Assembly: GCF_010093595.1 (NCBI RefSeq)
Contig: NW_022985464.1
Location: 1-36,747, forward strand
DNA length: 36,747 nucleotides
Origin: Mytilinidion resinicola
Taxonomy: Eukaryota; Ascomycota; Dothideomycetes; Mytilinidiales; Mytilinidiaceae
Direction: 5' to 3'
The notes under the pieces are model-generated. The model searched no databases and had not been told where the DNA came from. It saw only the letters and a list, made by a program, of their open reading frames with translations. Positions 32,790 to 36,747 of this stretch are shown in pieces (the first letter of the stretch is position 1; each line of letters opens with the position of its first letter). The position numbers and the translations under genes are program-made.

Positions 32790-33019
32790 TGGGGCAAATT
32801 TCCAGGTCCATGTTCTCTAAGAGCTTTTTGCCATAATAGATAGCTTGTTGAGTACCACGCCGTGCGGTGTAGACGTTGGAGGATACCTCATGCAGAGCTC
32901 GGGACGATGCCGACATCTCACCCTTGCGTCTTTCGAGACTTCGAGCCAGGCAGGCTCTGGTAGTGCTCAACCGAGATCTCATCTCCGTCCTTTCCAGTCT
33001 TCCTCCCCTTAGAAGCCAT
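32790..33019 (-). pseudogene. Relic paralogue of the 5' end of the 33856-35750 gene
   Basis: From ATG at 33019 the minus strand reads MASKGRKTGKDGDEISVEHY, aligning with MTSKRKAGNIENELSIEQL at the start of the gene beginning at 35750. After about 33 codons a TGA ends that frame. Similarity resumes in another frame with SSRALHEVSSNVY and GTQQAIYYGKK, against ASRALHDLPLNVF and GAQHSPVYTNK. At least one frameshift therefore separates the two pieces. Only about the first 65 codons are recognisable. Its position directly downstream of, and in the same orientation as, the full gene suggests an old local duplication. Confidence 0.7.
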
Positions 33020-33039
33020 CTATGAAAATTATCTTCCAA

Positions 33040-33519
33040 GTTGATTCAGTCGCAAGGCAAACTTCTCGCAAGTCAATCTGCGTTAACGGAGTTTCTGGTC
33101 GTATTAATTTCACTGCGAGATATGTGCTGGATCCCGTGTTGTCACGATAGAAGAGCACCTCAACCATGGTAAATCTAGTTGATCGCAGGAGCTATTCTCG
33201 AAGTAGCTAATCTTACCACAAGATCATGTCTACACATGGGTATGTCGGCGTCCGGGAATACCTCTAGCAGCTATGTAGAACTTGAAAGCAAAAGAAAGAA
33301 GAACCGAAATCCCAAATTTCCGAGCCATCAAAAGGAATTTCCATACCTGAAACGCTTTTTATTTAATCTTTGGGTATACCTCTATTAGAAAGCATTGCCG
33401 TAACACCGAAAGACCATAGTCATGTCACGTGAGATATCGTAACGTACCGCCAAGAGAGAAACCAGAAAAGTGCAATCGGAGATATGACACGTTGAATACG
33501 GATCCTTCGTCGTGCTTCC
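33040..33519. other. Intergenic, no gene seen
   Basis: Lies between the paralogue relic and the possible extended stop of the unknown gene. Short frames only (for example 33179-33388 plus). Nothing recognised. Confidence 0.4.
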
Positions 33520-33855
33520 TTATAACTTCATGTTTGCCGGATATGTCAGCCAGCTCGGGTCTATAGTGTCGTTGTCGGCGAAGGGGTTTGCCCCAAAAGC
33601 AAACTCGTCGACATAAGGAGAGCTCCAGGGCTGACTCTCGAAGGCGTTGTGCATCTGCTGATCCTGCCCATTTACTCCAAAGATATGTTCCAGTTCGACA
33701 CATGGCTGACTAACGGATGGCTGGTGACCCTCAGAAGGTATAATATTGCTCAGAATGGGAGCTTGGAGTTGGCTCGGGAAAGCACCAGCGGATTGGATCT
33801 GATTGAGCCGCTCAAGCTGCTGCTGAAGGTCGTGGCCGGGAGTGGGAACTGGGAA
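33520..33855 (-). other. In-frame 111-codon continuation past the TGA of the unknown gene
   Basis: Immediately after TGA 33856-33858 the same frame stays open for 111 codons to TAA at 33520-33522. The composition matches the preceding exon: Gln/Pro/Ser-rich, with DLQQQLERLNQIQSAGAF echoing FQSAGF and FQSADF upstream of the TGA. It later has DEFAFGANPFADNDTIDP and ends TYPANMKL. It reads as genuine former or current coding sequence rather than 3' UTR. Confidence 0.7.
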
Positions 33856-35750
33856 TCAATCAAAGAAGTCGGCAGACTGGAATGGGCCTTCGGATCCAAT
33901 CTGCTGCCGAAACTGGGGGCCCATGGTGGGGACTTGAGGCTGGATAGAGGAGAAACCAGCCGACTGGAACTGGCCCGTAGCAGTCTCACCAGAAAGGTCA
34001 TGGGAAGAGGGGGCAACTGGAACATCAAGACGTCCGCTTGAACGAGACGCTCCCTGTTCTACTTGAACCTTCGGCTTCCTCGCTCTCTTGTTCGAAGTTT
34101 CTCGAAGGTCTGTTGGGTACGGAGCTTCTGGAGCCTCTCGCAGAGCATTTATAGTTGATTGTCCCCGCCCATATCTACGGGTCATCTGCTGCCGATTCTC
34201 TGGAGCGGCGAGGTAGCCAATAGGTGGGAGATGAGCCGCTGGCAGCTGTTGTGTTGGTGGACTCTGCTGAGCCACTGGATCAGAAAGGCTAATATCCGAA
34301 GGGAGAGCAGTCACTGGCAGCTGCTGGGAAGCATCTGGCTCTTGGGTTGCATCTACCTCCACCAGAAGTCCAAGGTAGAGGTCTGGAATGGTGATTCCGA
34401 GGCCGTATGCTTCTTGAAACACCGCAGTCATCGATGGCTCGGCCTGCTTCTCCGCCTTCGTGTTGCCTATCTTCGTCGCACTCGTATTCCCTGGATCGTC
34501 GTTGCTGACTTCTTGTTCCAACTCAGCCGCTGCGTGCTTTTCTGCTTTCTTGGCAGCACGCTTCAGGTTTTCCTCAGCTTTTCTCACTGCTCGCTGTGGT
34601 TTGCTATCGTTGTTCCGTCGGTTATTGCCTTTGCGCTATACAGATGATTAGCCATTGTATACTGGATATGTTAAAGTGGCCCACTTACACGGCGCCATTC
34701 GATGGGGGCGTTCACGAATTGTCTGACCCACCGATCCCCGAAACATCCGCTCATCACTTCAGCGCAAATGGTTTTCTCATGCTAGAAAGAGTATTAACGA
34801 AAGGCACCAAGACACGTGTGAGTAGAATGACTTTACATACCTTAAGAGCAAAGCAAATCTTAACCATGCGCATGAAGCACTGGAGATCCTGGTCTCCCAT
34901 GTTTTCAACCGCGTCTGAACTCATCGTAGACCAGCTCCCTGGCTTCGCCAAGTCGAGTTTCGGATCTGCGAGCTGAAAACCCTTGTCGCAAAGGTTGAGT
35001 ACTTCCAGCTGTCTGAAGGTCAGCTAACGTTTTGATTGTCTTCCTTGGAGAGTATCTCACCATTAAATTGTGGCAGGCGGCCTCAATGTTCTCAGATGTT
35101 GTTTGAGCAAGACGAGCATACGCCTTGTATTTGTCGCTATTGACGTGATCCCGGACATCGTCTCGGTTGATGATCATTTTGTACAACATCTCGACCCAGA
35201 GGAGCAGGTCGGCCTTGACTATTGGGATAGTCGGATCGTTGTTTGGGTGAATAAACGGTGCCCTCGTTCGTGAGTTCCGCCATTGATGCGCAGTCTCGCT
35301 GTCTCGGAAGTGGCGCTCAAAAGCTGGAAAGCCGTCTTGGGCAGCCTTGCTATTCGGTGGTGGAAGTGGATTGGAGCCAACACCTTGTGCGACGGGAATT
35401 TGATGAGTTCCTTGGCCAAGCTGACCTTGAGTGATATCTGGCAGCTGGCCATCCTTCTCCTTTGACTTCCTAGACTTCGAAGTATTCCTAGATACTTCCG
35501 CCGCTTTAGTGACGGGCTGACCGTTGGAAGTTGTGGAAGCTATGCACGCATCTAGGTATTTGTTGGTGTAAACGGGGCTGTGCTGAGCCCCATGCGGTCC
35601 GCCAAAGACGTTGAGCGGCAGGTCGTGAAGAGCTCGAGATGCTGCTGGCCCCTCGCCCCGGGCGATTCTGGTCCTTTTTAGGGGCCGATCTCGGAGCTGC
35701 TCGATAGAGAGCTCGTTTTCGATGTTTCCTGCCTTCCGCTTGGAAGTCAT
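33856..35750 (-). CDS. Unrecognised fungal protein, 4 exons, frame cut by an in-frame TGA
   Basis: Exons are 35061-35750, 34841-35008, 34689-34781 and 33856-34635, giving 576 residues to the TGA. Introns of 52, 59 and 53 bp have normal donors (GTGAGA, GTATGT, GTAAGT); intron 1 must end at the second of two AGs to stay in frame. I do not recognise the family. The N-terminus is basic and low-complexity (TSKRKAG, KRTRIARGEG). A helical core of about 185 residues (roughly 135-320) includes FPAFERHFRDSETAHQW, PIVKADLLLWVEMLYKMI, LEVLNLCDKGFQLADP, DQDLQCFMRMVKICFALK and GDRWVRQFVNAPIEWRR. A charged helix (RKAEENLKRAAKKAEKHAA, about 335-353) may be a coiled coil. The rest is Gln/Pro-rich. No signal peptide or membrane segment. 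Nuclear or nucleic-acid-associated roles are only suggested by the basic N-terminus. The TGA may be a mutation or read through. Confidence 0.7.
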
Positions 35751-36560
35751 GTTCGATACGTAATACGAAAGTTTGCTTCACTGGTGTTAATGACAAGCTT
35801 TGTGATGCTGTCAGGTTAAAGAGTTGTGTGTAGTGGGCAGAGAATGGTGGCGATGGAAGAGTAGGACTGGTGTGGAGGTGTTGCGGTTTGGAATGTGGGA
35901 GCTGGCTTGAGGGAGCAGGAATAGTGGTGGATATACGCCACGGTGTTGCTTTGGAACACGCTGAGAGACTGGTGAATTACCTGCGAGCGAGCGAGCGAGA
36001 TTGTAGAGAGCTCGAGGCTCTCTGAAGGGGTATGTAATTATGAGTGGTTCAGCGGTGGTGGGCGGTGTCGGGTTTGCTAAACAGTGGGAGAAAGAAAGTT
36101 GATGCGCGTTCTCTGCCTCTATTTATCCTCGAAAGATTCGAATTATTGTGATCACATGCTGCACGTGTAGCGCGCGCCGCGTTCGTAAATGCACCCCATG
36201 CCGATGTTTTCCGGTGCAGCACGCGCTGTGGAACCTTTTGTATATCACATATATATCAGGAAGCTTGATGAAAGGAAGATTCAAGTGCTCGACAGAAAAC
36301 CATCGTAGTATGAAAAATATACACCAACAAATACCCATGTTGGCATCGAAATATTGCACCAGAAAATCTTTATGGCGTAAGGGCCTCGTTTAGCAAGGGT
36401 GATGGTGAAGTCACTTTCAAATGATGAGCAACGCCATGACTGTATAATGCTGCAGAAATAGGCTTCTATAATAATGAAGACTAGCAGCAATCCACAACAC
36501 AAACGAAAAATGTCTATGATATAGTACGTAGCGCATTCTGTTTAAAGAAGGGCGCTGCTA
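35751..36560. other. Upstream flank of the unknown gene; no gene seen
   Basis: It contains the promoter of the minus-strand gene, including a short GCGA repeat (about 35983-36000). Frames at 36123-36359 and 36148-36393 oppose each other and resemble no known protein. Confidence 0.4.
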
Positions 36561-36615
36561 AATGTACACCCTATATTTACTCGGTGTACACCCCTTTTCT
36601 ACTCCGTATACACCC
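36561..36615 (-). repeat. 22-bp tandem repeat related to the left-edge array
   Basis: Read on the minus strand, GGGTGTATACGGAGTAGAAAAG (36594-36615) and GGGTGTACACCGAGTAAATATA (36572-36593) are followed by a partial GGGTGTACATTTA. The period is exactly 22, as at 5-67, and both arrays share GGGTGT, an AGT, and an A-rich end. The orientation is opposite to the left array. It is probably the subterminal array of a pogo/Fot-type element. Confidence 0.7.
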
Positions 36616-36641
36616 TTCTTACGTCTGATCTTCTGATTGGT

Positions 36642-36658
36642 CCGGAGGAGTGCTCCGG
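36642..36658. repeat. Hairpin CCGGAG-N5-CTCCGG
   Basis: A perfect 6-bp inverted repeat with a 5-base loop lies about 27 bp beyond the 22-bp array. It may be part of the same mobile element, whose body would continue past the window edge. No transposase frame is readable before the end. Confidence 0.4.
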
Positions 36659-36747
36659 GGCCTCCGATTCGCTCGCTTACGTTTCTCACTAATTCCAAAT
36701 GCTCTCTCCAAGTGCGGCGTGGCCACAAAGCATTACATCCTGATCCT

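Noticed and set aside
33856..33950. An intron that would remove the TGA of the unknown gene
   Set aside because: An acceptor-like ATTCCCAG follows the TGA, but the only upstream GTs at a workable distance (for example GTCCCC) are poor donors, and the repeated QSAG/QSAD motif would be spliced out.
36123..36502. Small frames near the right end
   Set aside because: Opposing overlapping frames, no motif, AT-rich flank.
1..36747. CRISPR array, rRNA or bacterial operon signals
   Set aside because: No regular spacer-repeat array beyond the 22-bp transposon-type repeats, no rRNA-like sequence, and the introns show a eukaryotic nuclear genome.

Overview
The window is nuclear DNA from a filamentous ascomycete (Pezizomycotina; Dothideomycetes is my best guess). 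The grounds are short 48-96 bp GT-AG introns with CTAAC/CTGAC-type branch points, mixed single-copy housekeeping and accessory genes, and fungal pogo-type transposon debris. All gene models below were rebuilt by hand from splice signals and frame continuity. No similarity search was possible.

Layout. 1-925: decayed 3' part of a pogo/Fot-type DDE transposon, entered through a 22-bp tandem repeat. 1073-1855: two copies of a dispersed repeat with pol III-like boxes. 2266-2900 (-): small conserved fungal protein. 2901-5039: no gene seen. 5040-7638 (-): splicing factor SYF1, head-to-head with 8182-9188 (+): V-ATPase subunit D. 9390-10296 (-): two-RRM U1A/U2B''-type snRNP protein, head-to-head with 11080-12777 (+): MFS transporter. 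12778-15380: repeat-filled, gene-free stretch. 15381-22167 (-): autophagy protein ATG2, head-to-head with 22743-24624 (+): ADGF/CECR1-type adenosine deaminase.

24906-32579 looks like an accessory catabolic neighbourhood. It holds a DUF1446/AtuA-like protein (-), a divergently transcribed AKR7-type aldo-keto reductase (+), a small two-repeat EthD-like protein (+) and a wrecked fungal transcription factor (+). The factor lacks a DNA-binding domain and carries two in-frame TAG codons. A perfect Gal4-type TGCGG-N11-CCGCA site lies in the AtuA/AKR divergent promoter. That these genes formed one regulated cluster is inference.

32790-35750 (-) holds an unrecognised four-exon gene and, downstream of it, a broken fragment of a paralogue. 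The main gene's reading frame is cut by a single TGA, after which 111 further codons of similar composition continue in frame to TAA. The right edge (36561-36615) carries another array of 22-bp repeats related to the left-edge array but in the opposite orientation.

Most notable: microexons of 7, 11 and 17 nt in three genes, each needed to restore a conserved motif; a six-copy SINE-like repeat family; the TGA-split unknown gene and its relic paralogue; and related 22-bp repeats at both window ends.
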